Shown in pieces: positions 1 to 11,145 of a stretch of 64,000 bases of DNA; within the stretch, counting starts at the first letter, position 1, and the number at the start of each line of letters is the position of its first letter. A program made the position numbers and the translations under genes. Source of the stretch: Agromyces sp. 3263 (GTDB taxonomy: Bacteria; Actinomycetota; Actinomycetes; Actinomycetales; Microbacteriaceae). The stretch is from the NCBI RefSeq assembly GCF_031456545.1, contig NZ_JAVDUV010000002.1:434001-498000 (forward strand), read 5' to 3'. Under the pieces are notes generated by a model. That model searched no databases. It was not told the origin of the DNA and saw only the letters and a list, made by a program, of their open reading frames with translations.

Positions 1-762
1 GCCGAGCAGCTCCATCGCACGCTCGACTCGCGCGCAGGCGGCCACGGCGGCCTGCGCCGACCGGCGGAGGTTGGCGTCGTCGAAGTTGACGAGCCGGTTC
101 GCGGTGGCACGGACCTCGCGACGCTGGCGCAGCTCCTCCCAGTTGCGCACCGTGTCGGTGGCGCCCATGAGCGCGAGCATCGAGCTGATGGCTTCGCCGT
201 CGCGGATCACGACGCGGTGCACGCCGCGCACCTCGCGGGCCTTCGCCGAGATGCCGAGTCGACCGGCGGCTCCCACGAGGGCCATCGCCGTCTCGTTGCC
301 CGGGCAGGTGATCTCCAGGGCGGCCGAGCGGCCGGGGTCGGTCAGGCTGCCGTGCGCGAGGAACGCGCCGCGCCAAACCGCCGCGACGTCGTCGCGCGAC
401 CCGGTGGTGAGCTTGTTCGGAAGCCCGCGCACGGGCCGGCGGCGTGCGTCGAGAAGACCGGTCTGGCGGGCGAGGGTCTCCCCGCCGTCGAGCACGCGCA
501 CGAGGTACTGGTTCGACCGGCGGATGCCCGACGGCGAGATGACCGACACGTCGGGGCGAACGCCGTAGAGCTCGCCCAGGTCGCGCGTCACCCGGCGGGC
601 GATCGTCGGCGAGTCGAGCTCGGCCTCGATGGCGATGCGTCCGGAGATGATGTGCAGCCCACCGGCGAAGCGCAGCACGGAAGCCAGCTCGGCGGCCCGC
701 ACGGTGGTCTTCGGCACCTCGACCCGCGCCAATTCCTCTTTCACGTCGGCGGTCAGTGCCAC
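1..762 (-). CDS. whiA: DNA-binding protein WhiA (3' end beyond window)
   Basis: WhiA is a sporulation/cell-division transcription regulator found across Gram-positives: a LAGLIDADG-homing-endonuclease-like N-terminal half followed by a C-terminal helix-turn-helix. The visible 254 residues start [16 protein letters not shown] and contain typical WhiA segments ([54 protein letters not shown]). The gene runs off the left edge, so roughly the last 70 residues, including most of the HTH, are missing here; this is window truncation, not a defect. The GTG start is supported by a GGAAAGGA ribosome binding site about 8 bases upstream. It lies 36 bases after rapZ on the same strand, as in the uvrC-rapZ-(yvcK)-whiA cluster, but no yvcK lies between. 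Confidence 0.93.
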   Translation of the reverse strand, partial: MALTADVKEELARVEVPKTTVRAAELASVLRFAGGLHIISGRIAIEAELDSPTIARRVTRDLGELYGVRPDVSVISPSGIRRSNQYLVRVLDGGETLARQTGLLDARRRPVRGLPNKLTTGSRDDVAAVWRGAFLAHGSLTDPGRSAALEITCPGNETAMALVGAAGRLGISAKAREVRGVHRVVIRDGEAISSMLALMGATDTVRNWEELRQRREVRATANRLVNFDDANLRRSAQAAVAACARVERAMELLG

Positions 763-798
763 GTCAGGTCCTTTCCTTCTTCATGTCGCGCGGCCGGG

Positions 799-1674
799 TC
801 ATTCACGGCCGCGATCGCGGTGCTTCACGCTGACCGCCACGCCCGGGAACTGCCCGAGTCGCTCGGCGAGCTCGCGGACCAGCGCGACCGAGCGGTGCTT
901 GCCGCCGGTGCATCCGATCGCGATGGTCGCGTGTCGCTTGTTCTCACGCTGGTAGCCGGCCATCACCGGCTCGAGCGCCGTCGCATAGGCGTCGATGAAC
1001 TCCCTCGCCCCCGGCTGGTCGAGCACGTACTCGGCGACCGCGGCGTCCTCGCCGCTCAGGTGCCGGAGCTCGGGGATCCAGAACGGGTTGGGCAGGAAGC
1101 GGGCGTCGGCGACGAGGTCGGCATCGGTGGGAAGCCCGTACTTGAACCCGAAGCTGAGGAGGGTGACCCGAAGCCCGGCACGGCCGGCCTCGGCGAACGT
1201 CTCGGTGATGAGGGTGGCCAGCTGATGGATGTTCAGGTCGGAGGTGTCGACGACGATGTCGCTCGACTCGCGCAACTCGGCCATGCGGGTGCGCTCGGCG
1301 CCGATGCCGTCGAGCAGCGTGCCATTGCCCTGCAGCGGATGCGGGCGACGCACCGACTCGAAGCGGCGGACGAGCACGGCGTCGGTCGCGTCGAGGAACA
1401 CGACGCGAACGTTGACGCCCGTGCGCAGGGCCTGGATGATGTCCTGCAGTTCCGAGAAGAAGTCGCGACCGCGCACGTCGACGACGGCGGCGATCCGCGG
1501 GAGCGAGGCTCCGGCGCGTTCCACGAGCTCGACGAGGGGGCGGAGCATCTGCGGCGGCAGGTTGTCGACCACGTACCACCCGAGGTCCTCCAGCGCGTTG
1601 CCGACCGTGGAGCGCCCGGCACCGGACATCCCGGTGACGATGAGCATCTCCTGATGCTCGGCTTCGGCTGCCAT
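799..1674 (-). CDS. rapZ: RapZ/YvcJ family nucleotide-binding protein
   Basis: This is a P-loop protein of the RapZ/YvcJ family (291 residues). In E. coli RapZ is an RNase adaptor controlling GlmZ decay; in Gram-positives the family is a nucleotide-hydrolysing regulator whose target is less clear, so the E. coli role should not be transferred. The P-loop reads GMSGAGRST at residues 15-23, with Arg where E. coli has Lys, a variant usual in actinobacteria. The C-terminal domain has the conserved [12 protein letters not shown] block. I chose the ATG at 1674 because GGAAGGGGG lies about 9 bases before it; an in-frame GTG at 1704 lies only 3 bases after a TAGGCT minus-10-like element and would fall before the predicted transcript start. 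Confidence 0.93.
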   Translation of the reverse strand: MAAEAEHQEMLIVTGMSGAGRSTVGNALEDLGWYVVDNLPPQMLRPLVELVERAGASLPRIAAVVDVRGRDFFSELQDIIQALRTGVNVRVVFLDATDAVLVRRFESVRRPHPLQGNGTLLDGIGAERTRMAELRESSDIVVDTSDLNIHQLATLITETFAEAGRAGLRVTLLSFGFKYGLPTDADLVADARFLPNPFWIPELRHLSGEDAAVAEYVLDQPGAREFIDAYATALEPVMAGYQRENKRHATIAIGCTGGKHRSVALVRELAERLGQFPGVAVSVKHRDRGRE

Positions 1675-1710
1675 CGTCTCGGGCCCCCTTCCGCGCGTCG
1701 ACACTCCAGC

Positions 1711-3636
1711 CTAGCGGGGCGCCGACACGCCGTCGGCGTGCAGGTGCGCGTGGATGGTGGCCGCGAGCGCGGGACCGATGCCCTTGACCTCGGCGATGTC
1801 GGCTTCGCCCGCCCCGCGGAGCCGCGTGACGGAGCCGAAGTGCTTCAGCAACTCCTTCACCCGTGTCGGTCCGAGCCCCGGGATGTCGGAGAGCACGGTG
1901 CCGATGTCGCGCTTGCGGCGCTGCCGCTGGTGCGTGATCGCGAACCGGTGGGCCTCGTCGCGCACCCGCTGGAAGAGAAACAGCGCATCGCTGTTGCGCG
2001 GCAGGATCACCGGGAAATCCGCGTCGGGCGTCCAGATCTCCTCGAGTCGCTTGGCTATGCCGCAGAGGTAGATGCCCTCGACACCCGACTCCTCGAGCGC
2101 TCGCGCGGCGGCCGCGACCTGCGGCTCGCCGCCGTCGACCACGAGCAGGTTCGGCCGGTAGGCGAACTTCTTGCGCCGCTCGGATGCCGCGGCATCCGTC
2201 TCCGCATCGGTGCCGCCGGCGGTGGCGCCCGCGCCGTCGGCCGTGCCGGCGTCGGGCCTCGCGAGGTAGGCGAGCCGACGTGTCAGCACCTGATGGATCG
2301 AATCGGTGTCATCGGTGGAGTTCGGGATGGTGAACCGACGGTACTCGTCCTTTCGAGGAAGCCCGTCCTCGAAGACGACCATCGAGGCGACGATGTTCGT
2401 GCCACTGAGGTGGGACACGTCGAAGCACTCGATGCGCAATGGCGCATCCGCCATGCCGAGCGCCTCCTGGATGTCCTCCAGTGCACGCGAGCGCGTGGTG
2501 AAATCCGCGCTTCGCCGAGTCTTGTAGAGCATGAGCGCCTGTCGCGCGTTCTGGGTCGCGGTGTCGAGCAGGGCCGCCTTGTCGCCGCGCTGGGCGGCAC
2601 GCAGCCGCACCTTCCGGCCTGCGAGGCCGGCGAGCCAGTCCTCGACCGCCGGTGCATCGTCGGGCAGTTCGGGCACCACCACCTCGGCGGGCGGCGTCAG
2701 GTCCTCGCCGTAGGCGTTCTGCAGCACCGAGTCGACGAGCTCGCCCAACGGCACGTCGAGCTCCTTGTCGACGGTCCATGAGCGCACACCGCGCACCCGC
2801 CCCGACCTGACGATGAACAGGTGCACGGCGGCCGCGAGCTCGTCGTGGTCGATGCCGAAGACGTCGAGGTCGACCTTCTCGCCGAGCACCACGGCGCTCT
2901 TCTCGAAGAAGGCCGTGGCGGCCTGGAGTTCGTCGCGGCGGCGCGCGGCGGTCTCGTAGTCCTGCACGGCTGCGGCGGCCTGCATCCGACGCGTCAGGTC
3001 CCCGAGGATCCTCCGGTCCTGATTCTGCATGAAGGCGACGAATCGGTCGACGTTGGCCCGGTGCTCCTCGATGGTCACCTTGCCCGAGCACGGTCCGAAG
3101 CACTTGCCGATCTGCCCGGCGAAGCAGGGCTTGCCGCTCGCCATCGCCCGTCGGTAGTCGCTGTCCTTACAGGTGCGGATCGGGAACAGCTTCATGAGCA
3201 GGTCGAGTGTCTCGTTGACCGCCCAGACCTTCGGGTAGGGGCCGAAGTACCGGGCACCGGGGATCCCGCGCCGTCGGGAGATCATCGCGCGCGGCGCCTC
3301 GTCCCCGAGCGTCACGACGAGGTACGGGTAGGACTTGTCGTCCTTGAACCGCACGTTGAACGGCGGGTGGAGCTGGTTGATCCACGTGATCTCGAGCTGC
3401 AGTGCCTCCACGTCGCTCTGCACCACGGTCCACTCCACGGACGCCGCCGTCGTGACCATGCGCCGGGTGCGCTCGTGAAGGGTGCGCAGCGGAGCGAAGT
3501 AGTTCGAGAGGCGGGCGCGAAGGTTCTTCGCCTTGCCGACGTAGAGCACGCGGCGGTCGGCGTCGAGGAATCGGTAGACCCCCGGGTCGGTGGGGATCTC
3601 CCCCGGCTTCGGCCGATACGGGACGGTGTCGGTCAT
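1711..3636 (-). CDS. uvrC: Excinuclease ABC subunit UvrC
   Basis: UvrC makes both incisions in bacterial nucleotide excision repair after UvrA/UvrB damage recognition. The 641-residue protein has the GIY-YIG nuclease near residues 16-95 ([20 protein letters not shown]), a central UVR motif that contacts UvrB (about residues 205-240), the RNase H-like C-terminal nuclease ([20 protein letters not shown]) and terminal helix-hairpin-helix repeats ([27 protein letters not shown]). A short Gly/Ala/Thr-rich insert before [13 protein letters not shown] is low complexity. It follows uvrA by 5 bases, so the two are probably co-transcribed. Its TAG stop forms the first three bases of a TAGGCT element in front of rapZ. 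Confidence 0.97.
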   Translation of the reverse strand: MTDTVPYRPKPGEIPTDPGVYRFLDADRRVLYVGKAKNLRARLSNYFAPLRTLHERTRRMVTTAASVEWTVVQSDVEALQLEITWINQLHPPFNVRFKDDKSYPYLVVTLGDEAPRAMISRRRGIPGARYFGPYPKVWAVNETLDLLMKLFPIRTCKDSDYRRAMASGKPCFAGQIGKCFGPCSGKVTIEEHRANVDRFVAFMQNQDRRILGDLTRRMQAAAAVQDYETAARRRDELQAATAFFEKSAVVLGEKVDLDVFGIDHDELAAAVHLFIVRSGRVRGVRSWTVDKELDVPLGELVDSVLQNAYGEDLTPPAEVVVPELPDDAPAVEDWLAGLAGRKVRLRAAQRGDKAALLDTATQNARQALMLYKTRRSADFTTRSRALEDIQEALGMADAPLRIECFDVSHLSGTNIVASMVVFEDGLPRKDEYRRFTIPNSTDDTDSIHQVLTRRLAYLARPDAGTADGAGATAGGTDAETDAAASERRKKFAYRPNLLVVDGGEPQVAAAARALEESGVEGIYLCGIAKRLEEIWTPDADFPVILPRNSDALFLFQRVRDEAHRFAITHQRQRRKRDIGTVLSDIPGLGPTRVKELLKHFGSVTRLRGAGEADIAEVKGIGPALAATIHAHLHADGVSAPR

Positions 3637-3641
3637 CCTCG

Positions 3642-6533
<2,892 letters not shown>

Positions 6534-6539
6534 CCTACG

Positions 6540-6545
6540 AGTCTA
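6540..6545 (-). promoter_or_regulatory. Minus-10 element of a leaderless uvrA transcript
   Basis: TAGACT on the minus strand with 6 bases to the uvrA GTG. Actinobacterial TANNNT elements placed 6-7 bases before the start codon usually mark mRNAs that begin at the start codon. No ribosome binding site is seen. Prediction from sequence only. Confidence 0.7.
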
Positions 6546-6589
6546 GGGAGACCCACCGACACGGAGTCCCGCGTTGATCGTGCTCTCAG

Positions 6590-6603
6590 CGAACATACGT
6601 TCG
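6590..6603. promoter_or_regulatory. LexA (SOS) box upstream of uvrA
   Basis: CGAACATACGTTCG is a palindrome matching the Gram-positive/actinobacterial LexA operator (CGAAC-N4-GTTCG). It lies in the 123-base gap between the uvrB stop and the uvrA start, 57-70 bases upstream of the predicted uvrA transcription start. That is further upstream than a classic repressor site, so either a second promoter is used or LexA acts from a distance. No comparable box is visible before uvrB. Confidence 0.75.
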
Positions 6604-6656
6604 ATTCAGCTCTCCACCGAGGCGAGCGACGTAGGCTCCGCTCGCCCATGCGCGGT

Positions 6657-8723
6657 TCAGCCGAGGTGGCCCGCCTTCTCCATCTGCCGCAGCTCCCGCT
6701 TCAGCTCGGACACCTCGTCGCGAAGCCGTGCTGCCAGCTCGAACTTCAGCTCGCCGGCTGCCTCCAGCATCTGCTCGTTGAGGTCGCGGATGAGCTCTTC
6801 GAGATCGTTGGCCCCTTCGGCGGCGATGCCCTCCCGCCGCAGGTTGGGCACCGGCGACTTCTTCCGGGCGTCGCGGCCGGCGAGCAGGGCGGCCGTGTCG
6901 GCCTCTTCGCGCGCCAGCACCTCGGTGATGTCGGCGATGCGCTTGCGCAACGGCTGCGGGTCGATGCCGTTCGCCCTGTTGTACTCGAGCTGTCGGTCGC
7001 GGCGACGCGTGGTCTCGTCGATGGCCGCGGCCATCGAGTCGGTCAGCACGTCGGCGTACATGTGCACCTCGCCCGAGACATTGCGCGCCGCACGGCCGAT
7101 CGTCTGGATGAGCGAGGTCGACGACCGGAGGAACCCCTCCTTGTCGGCGTCGAGGATGGCGACAAGGGACACCTCGGGCAGGTCGAGGCCCTCGCGGAGC
7201 AGGTTGATGCCCACCAGCACGTCGTAGACGCCGGCGCGCAGCTCGGTGAGGAGCTCGACGCGACGGAGGGTGTCGACGTCGGAGTGCAGGTACCGTACTC
7301 GCACGCCGGCCTCGGTGAGGAAGTCGGTGAGCTCCTCGGCCATGCGCTTCGTGAGCGTCGTGACGAGCACGCGCTCGTCTCGCTCGGCGCGGAGCCGGAT
7401 CTCCTCGAGGAGATCGTCGATCTGCCCCTTCGACGGCTTCACCACGATCTGCGGATCCACCAGGCCGGTCGGCCGGATGATCTGCTCCACCACGCCGTCG
7501 GCGATGCCCATCTCGTAACGGCCGGGCGTCGCCGACAGGTACACGGTCTGGCCGACCCGCGCCTTGAACTCGTCCCACTTCAGCGGGCGGTTGTCGAGGG
7601 CGCTGGGGAGCCGGAAGCCGTGCTCGACCAGCGTGCGCTTGCGCGACGAGTCGCCCTCGAACATCGCGCCGATCTGCGGGACGGTGGCGTGGGATTCATC
7701 GATCACGACGAGGAAGTCGTCGGCGAAGTAGTCGAGGAGGCAGTGCGGAGCCTCGCCCGGTGCTCGGCCGTCGATGTGGCGGGAGTAGTTCTCGATGCCC
7801 GAGCAGAACCCGATCTGCTCCATCATCTCGAGGTCGAACGTGGTGCGCATGCGCAGCCGCTGCGCCTCGAGCAGCTTGCCTTCGCGCTCGAGCTCCGCGA
7901 GCCGCTCTTCCAGCTCGAGGCGGATCGTGCCGATCGCGCGCTGCATGACGTCGGTGCTCGCGACGTAGTGCGACCCGGGGAACACGGGTACGGCATCGAG
8001 CTTCTCCACGACCTGGCCGGTCAGCGGATGCAGGTGGTACAGCGCCTCGATCTCGTCGCCGAACATCTCGATGCGGATCGCGAGCTCCTCGTAGATCGGA
8101 ATGATCTCGATGGTGTCGCCGCGGACGCGGAAGTTGCCGCGCGAGAAGTCGATGTCGTTGCGCTGGTACTGCATCGACACGAACTTGCGGATGAGCCAGT
8201 CGCGGTCGACGCGCTGGCCGACCTGGAGCGGCATCATCGCCTTCAGGTACTCCTCGGGCGTGCCCAGGCCATAGATGCACGACACCGTGGACACCACCAC
8301 GACGTCACGACGGCTGAGCAGCGAGTTGGTGGTGGAGTGCCTGAGTCGCTCCACCTCGGCGTTGATCGACGAGTCCTTCTCGATGAAGGTGTCGGTCTGG
8401 GGCACATACGCCTCGGGCTGGTAGTAGTCGTAGTACGACACGAAGTACTCGACCGCGTTGTTCGGCATGAGCTCTCGGAACTCGGTGGCCAGCTGGGCGG
8501 CCAGCGTCTTGTTGTGCGCGAGCACGAGCGTCGGCCGCTGGACCTGCTCGATGAGCCACGCCGTGGTCGCCGACTTGCCGGTGCCCGTCGCGCCGAGCAG
8601 CACCACATCGGTCTCGCCGGCGTTGATGCGGCCTGCGAGTTCGGCGATCGCCGTGGGCTGATCACCGCTCGGCCGGTATTCGCTCACGACCTCGAAGGGA
8701 CGGACGGATCGTGTGGCCTGCAT
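6657..8723 (-). CDS. uvrB: Excinuclease ABC subunit UvrB
   Basis: UvrB is the helicase-like subunit that verifies damage and recruits UvrC. The 688-residue product has Walker A GATGTGKS, the DNA-clamping beta-hairpin region ([14 protein letters not shown]), Walker B DESH, helicase motif VI (QTIGRAARN) and a C-terminal UVR domain ([19 protein letters not shown]). I chose ATG at 8723, giving [16 protein letters not shown], the usual family start. It is preceded by TAGACT with a 7-base spacer, fitting a leaderless transcript; a GTG 30 bases further upstream would lie before that predicted start. Followed by uvrA after 123 bases containing the SOS box. Confidence 0.97.
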   Translation of the reverse strand: MQATRSVRPFEVVSEYRPSGDQPTAIAELAGRINAGETDVVLLGATGTGKSATTAWLIEQVQRPTLVLAHNKTLAAQLATEFRELMPNNAVEYFVSYYDYYQPEAYVPQTDTFIEKDSSINAEVERLRHSTTNSLLSRRDVVVVSTVSCIYGLGTPEEYLKAMMPLQVGQRVDRDWLIRKFVSMQYQRNDIDFSRGNFRVRGDTIEIIPIYEELAIRIEMFGDEIEALYHLHPLTGQVVEKLDAVPVFPGSHYVASTDVMQRAIGTIRLELEERLAELEREGKLLEAQRLRMRTTFDLEMMEQIGFCSGIENYSRHIDGRAPGEAPHCLLDYFADDFLVVIDESHATVPQIGAMFEGDSSRKRTLVEHGFRLPSALDNRPLKWDEFKARVGQTVYLSATPGRYEMGIADGVVEQIIRPTGLVDPQIVVKPSKGQIDDLLEEIRLRAERDERVLVTTLTKRMAEELTDFLTEAGVRVRYLHSDVDTLRRVELLTELRAGVYDVLVGINLLREGLDLPEVSLVAILDADKEGFLRSSTSLIQTIGRAARNVSGEVHMYADVLTDSMAAAIDETTRRRDRQLEYNRANGIDPQPLRKRIADITEVLAREEADTAALLAGRDARKKSPVPNLRREGIAAEGANDLEELIRDLNEQMLEAAGELKFELAARLRDEVSELKRELRQMEKAGHLG

Positions 8724-8730
8724 GCCTTCA

Positions 8731-8736
8731 AGTCTA
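8731..8736 (-). promoter_or_regulatory. Minus-10 element of a leaderless uvrB transcript
   Basis: CCTAGACT on the minus strand, 7 bases from the uvrB ATG. It is the same CCTAGACT octamer used before uvrA, suggesting matching promoters for the two repair genes. Confidence 0.65.
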
Positions 8737-8783
8737 GGTTCGGCCGCCGACACTCCGGCCGGAGTCAGCTCCGCGCGAACAGG

Positions 8784-9395
8784 CTAGGCCGACGTGCGCT
8801 CGGCCCTGATGCGGTTCCAGAGGGCGTCAGTCTGGCTCATCGTGTGCGCCATCGAGCCGTCGGTGTCGATGACGACGTCGGCGATCGCCAGCCGCGAGGT
8901 GTTGTCGACCTGGGCGTCGACTCGGGCCTGTGCCTGGAGCGGGTCGAACCCGCGCTGCTCGACGAGCCGCTCGACCTGCGTCTTGCGCGGCGCGCTCGTC
9001 ACGACGATGAGGTCGAACGGATGGTCGACGGCCGCCTCGACGAGGAGCGGGACGTCGTAGACGACGACCGCATCGGGGTCCTCCTGCGCGGCCCGTTCGA
9101 TGAGCTTGGCCGAGAGCTCCCGCACTGCGGGATGGACGATGGCGTTGAGTTTCGCGCGCGCCGCCTCATCGGCGAACACCAGCTCGCCGAGCTTCGCCCG
9201 GTCGAGCGTGCCGTCGGACCGAAGCACGCCGGGACCGAACTCGTCGACGATCGCCGCGAGCGCCGGCTTGCCCGGTGCGACGACCCGCCGCGCGAGGTCG
9301 TCGGCGTCGATGTGCACCGCCCCGTGCTCCACGAGGCGACGCGCGACCGTGGACTTGCCTGAGGCGATTCCGCCAGTGAGACCGATCAGATACAC
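8784..9395 (-). CDS. coaE: Dephospho-CoA kinase
   Basis: CoaE phosphorylates the ribose 3'-OH of dephospho-CoA, the last step of coenzyme A synthesis. The P-loop GGIASGKST lies at residues 8-16, with the substrate-lid signature (HIDADDLARRVVAPG) and the YDVPLLVE segment usual for the family. With the GTG at 9395 the protein is 203 residues, the normal size, and begins MYLIGLTGG as most CoaE proteins do. TAGAGT lies 7 bases upstream, consistent with a leaderless transcript. In-frame starts further upstream (9404, 9443) would add an FDPD-repeat tail; I think these are not used. It follows rpsA after a terminator, so it needs its own promoter. Confidence 0.94.
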   Translation of the reverse strand: MYLIGLTGGIASGKSTVARRLVEHGAVHIDADDLARRVVAPGKPALAAIVDEFGPGVLRSDGTLDRAKLGELVFADEAARAKLNAIVHPAVRELSAKLIERAAQEDPDAVVVYDVPLLVEAAVDHPFDLIVVTSAPRKTQVERLVEQRGFDPLQAQARVDAQVDNTSRLAIADVVIDTDGSMAHTMSQTDALWNRIRAERTSA

Positions 9396-9402
9396 GCCGA
9401 CC

Positions 9403-9408
9403 ACTCTA
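9403..9408 (-). promoter_or_regulatory. Minus-10 element before coaE
   Basis: TAGAGT, 7 bases from the coaE GTG. The rpsA terminator just upstream makes a separate promoter necessary. Confidence 0.55.
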
Positions 9409-9441
9409 TCCGGGTCGAACGCGCCTTCATCCGGGTCGAAC
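9408..9441 (-). repeat. 13-base direct repeat upstream of coaE
   Basis: ATCCGGGTCGAAC occurs at 9408-9420 and again at 9429-9441, perfectly, with a 21-base period (two helical turns). The downstream copy touches the predicted coaE minus-10. It could bind a regulator; in frame with coaE it would encode a repeated FDPD. Confidence 0.6.
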
Positions 9442-9462
9442 ACGACGCCCGGGGAGACGCCG

Positions 9463-9490
9463 AAAGGCCGGCCCCGAGGGACCGGCCTTT
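9463..9490 (-). terminator. rpsA transcription terminator
   Basis: A hairpin 18 bases after the rpsA stop: AAAGGCCGG pairs with CCGGCCTTT, extended by TCC/GGG with one G-T pair, around a 4-base loop. The final TTT gives a short U-tract. Very likely an intrinsic terminator separating rpsA from coaE. Confidence 0.8.
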
Positions 9491-9507
9491 CGTATCGCGA
9501 AACGCGA

Positions 9508-10959
9508 CTAGTTGTTGCTCGAGAGCTTCTCGCGCAGCGCCGCGAGCGACGCGTCGTCGGCGAGGGTGCCCGCGCCGGCCGAGTCGCTCGAGAACGATGC
9601 GGCGCCCGAGGTGAACGAGTCGTCGGCCACGGCAGCAGCGTTCGCCGCGGCGACCTGCTTCTTGTGGGCCTCCCAGCGAGCCTGGGCGGCAGCGTAGTCC
9701 TGCTCCCACTTCTCGCGCTGGGCCTCGAAGCCCTCGCGCCACTCGTTGGTCTCGGGGTCGAAGCCCTCAGGGTACTTGTAGTTGCCCTGCTCGTCGTACT
9801 CCGTGAGCATGCCGTAGAGCGCCGGGTCGAACTCGGTGCCCTCGGGGTCGACGCCCTCGTTCGCCTGCTTCAGCGAAAGCGAGATGCGGCGACGCTCGAG
9901 GTCGATGTCGATGACCTTGACGAAGACCTCTTCGCCGACCGACACGACCTGCTCGGCGAGCTCGACGTGCTTGCCCGACAGCTCCGAGATGTGCACGAGG
10001 CCCTCGATGCCGTCTGCGACGCGCACGAACGCACCGAACGGAACCAGCTTCGTGACCTTGCCCGGTGCGACCTGGCCGATCGCGTGGGTACGGGCGAAGA
10101 CCTGCCACGGGTCCTCCTGCGTCGCCTTGAGCGACAGGGAGACGCGCTCGCGGTCGAGCTCGACGGAGAGCACCTCGACGGTGACCTCCTGGCCGACCTC
10201 GACGACCTCGCTGGCGTGCTCGATGTGCTTCCACGAGAGCTCGGAGACGTGGACGAGACCGTCGACGCCACCGAGGTCGACGAACGCGCCGAAGTTGACG
10301 ATCGACGAGATGACGCCCTTGCGGATCTGGCCCGGGTGGAGGTTCGCGAGGAACGTCGAGCGCGACTCCGACTGCGTCTGCTCGAGGAGCGCGCGGCGCG
10401 AGAGCACGACGTTGTTGCGGTTCTTGTCGAGCTCGAGGATCTTCGCCTCGATCTCCTGGCCGAGGTACGGCGTGAGGTCGCGCACGCGGCGGAGCTCGAT
10501 GAGCGACGCCGGGAGGAAGCCGCGGAGACCGATGTCGACGATCAGGCCGCCCTTGACGACCTCGATGACCGAACCGGTCACGACGCCGTCGGCCTCCTTG
10601 ATCTTCTCCACGTCGCCCCACGCGCGCTCGTACTGCGCACGCTTCTTCGACAGGATGAGGCGGCCTTCCTTGTCCTCCTTCTGGAGAACGAGCGCCTCGA
10701 CGGTGTCGCCGACGCCGACGACCTCGCTGGGGTCGACATCGTGCTTGATGGAAAGCTCACGCGAGGGGATGACGCCCTCGGTCTTGTAGCCGACGTCGAG
10801 GAGCACCTCGTCGCGGTCGATCTTCACGACGGTGCCCTCGATGAGGTCGCCGTCGTTGAAGAACTTCAAAGTCTTCTCGACCGCGGCGAGGAAATCGTCA
10901 GCAGATCCGATGTCGTTGATCGCGACCTGCTTGGGTGCCTTGGTCGTTGCGGTTGTCAT
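9508..10959 (-). CDS. rpsA: 30S ribosomal protein S1
   Basis: S1 is an RNA-binding protein of the small ribosomal subunit. The 483-residue form has four S1 (OB-fold) repeats at about residues 37-106, 124-189, 210-278 and 297-364, fewer than the six of E. coli and typical of actinobacteria. The last two carry the best-conserved motifs (VNFGAFVDLGGVDGLVHVSE, VPFGAFVRVADGIEGLVHIS). The C-terminus is an acidic, Trp/Tyr-rich and then Ala-rich tail. ATG start with GGAG 10-13 bases upstream. It has a recognisable promoter, a leader of about 100 bases with two hairpins, and its own terminator, so it is probably monocistronic. Confidence 0.97.
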   Translation of the reverse strand: MTTATTKAPKQVAINDIGSADDFLAAVEKTLKFFNDGDLIEGTVVKIDRDEVLLDVGYKTEGVIPSRELSIKHDVDPSEVVGVGDTVEALVLQKEDKEGRLILSKKRAQYERAWGDVEKIKEADGVVTGSVIEVVKGGLIVDIGLRGFLPASLIELRRVRDLTPYLGQEIEAKILELDKNRNNVVLSRRALLEQTQSESRSTFLANLHPGQIRKGVISSIVNFGAFVDLGGVDGLVHVSELSWKHIEHASEVVEVGQEVTVEVLSVELDRERVSLSLKATQEDPWQVFARTHAIGQVAPGKVTKLVPFGAFVRVADGIEGLVHISELSGKHVELAEQVVSVGEEVFVKVIDIDLERRRISLSLKQANEGVDPEGTEFDPALYGMLTEYDEQGNYKYPEGFDPETNEWREGFEAQREKWEQDYAAAQARWEAHKKQVAAANAAAVADDSFTSGAASFSSDSAGAGTLADDASLAALREKLSSNN

Positions 10960-11060
10960 GTAGTGAATGCTCCGTAAAGGACAGAATCGAGCCCATCGCG
11001 AGGTAGAGCGTTATGTTGGTTCCGCGATGGGCATGCGGACAGGGATGTCACACGAGTGAC
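10960..11060 (-). promoter_or_regulatory. Structured 5' leader of rpsA
   Basis: The predicted transcript starts near 11059 and carries two stem-loops. The first is GTCAC-TCGT-GTGAC (11060-11047) at the extreme 5' end. The second is a perfect 10-bp stem, GCCCATCGCG (10991-11000) with CGCGATGGGC (11023-11032), enclosing 22 bases. Known bacterial S1 proteins can autoregulate through leader structure; whether this leader does is inference. Confidence 0.55.
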
Positions 11061-11065
11061 GCTCT

Positions 11066-11095
11066 ATCCTAACCAATCCTTGGCATGGGCCGCAA
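11066..11095 (-). promoter_or_regulatory. rpsA promoter
   Basis: On the minus strand TTGCGG (11090-11095) is followed by 18 bases and TAGGAT (11066-11071), a reasonable housekeeping sigma-factor promoter. It puts the start near 11059 and leaves a leader of about 100 bases. Confidence 0.6.
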
Positions 11096-11145
11096 TCCGG
11101 CAGTGCGCCGGCCCGTCAGCCGTGCCCACGCATCCGTGCTCGCGG

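Noticed and set aside
1675..1704. rapZ starting at GTG 1704
   Set aside because: It lies 3 bases after the TAGGCT element, before the likely transcription start, and the later ATG has a strong ribosome binding site.
217..2781. Very long plus-strand open frame opposite rapZ/uvrC; similar ones at 23030-25231, 36210-39326 and 46079-49594
   Set aside because: They mirror well-identified minus-strand genes, have low-complexity Arg/Asp/His/Val-rich translations and no domains. High third-position GC keeps the antisense frame open.
8724..8753. Longer uvrB starting at an upstream GTG
   Set aside because: The family starts at [10 protein letters not shown] and the TAGACT element puts transcription start at the later ATG.
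11047..11060. GTCAC-N4-GTGAC as a CRP/FNR-type operator
   Set aside because: Half-site order and spacing do not match CRP (TGTGA-N6-TCACA); an mRNA 5' hairpin is the simpler reading.
11097..11111. CCGGC-N5-GCCGG as the terminator of the metallophosphoesterase gene
   Set aside because: Five-base stem, no U-tract, and it falls next to the rpsA promoter; too weak to call.
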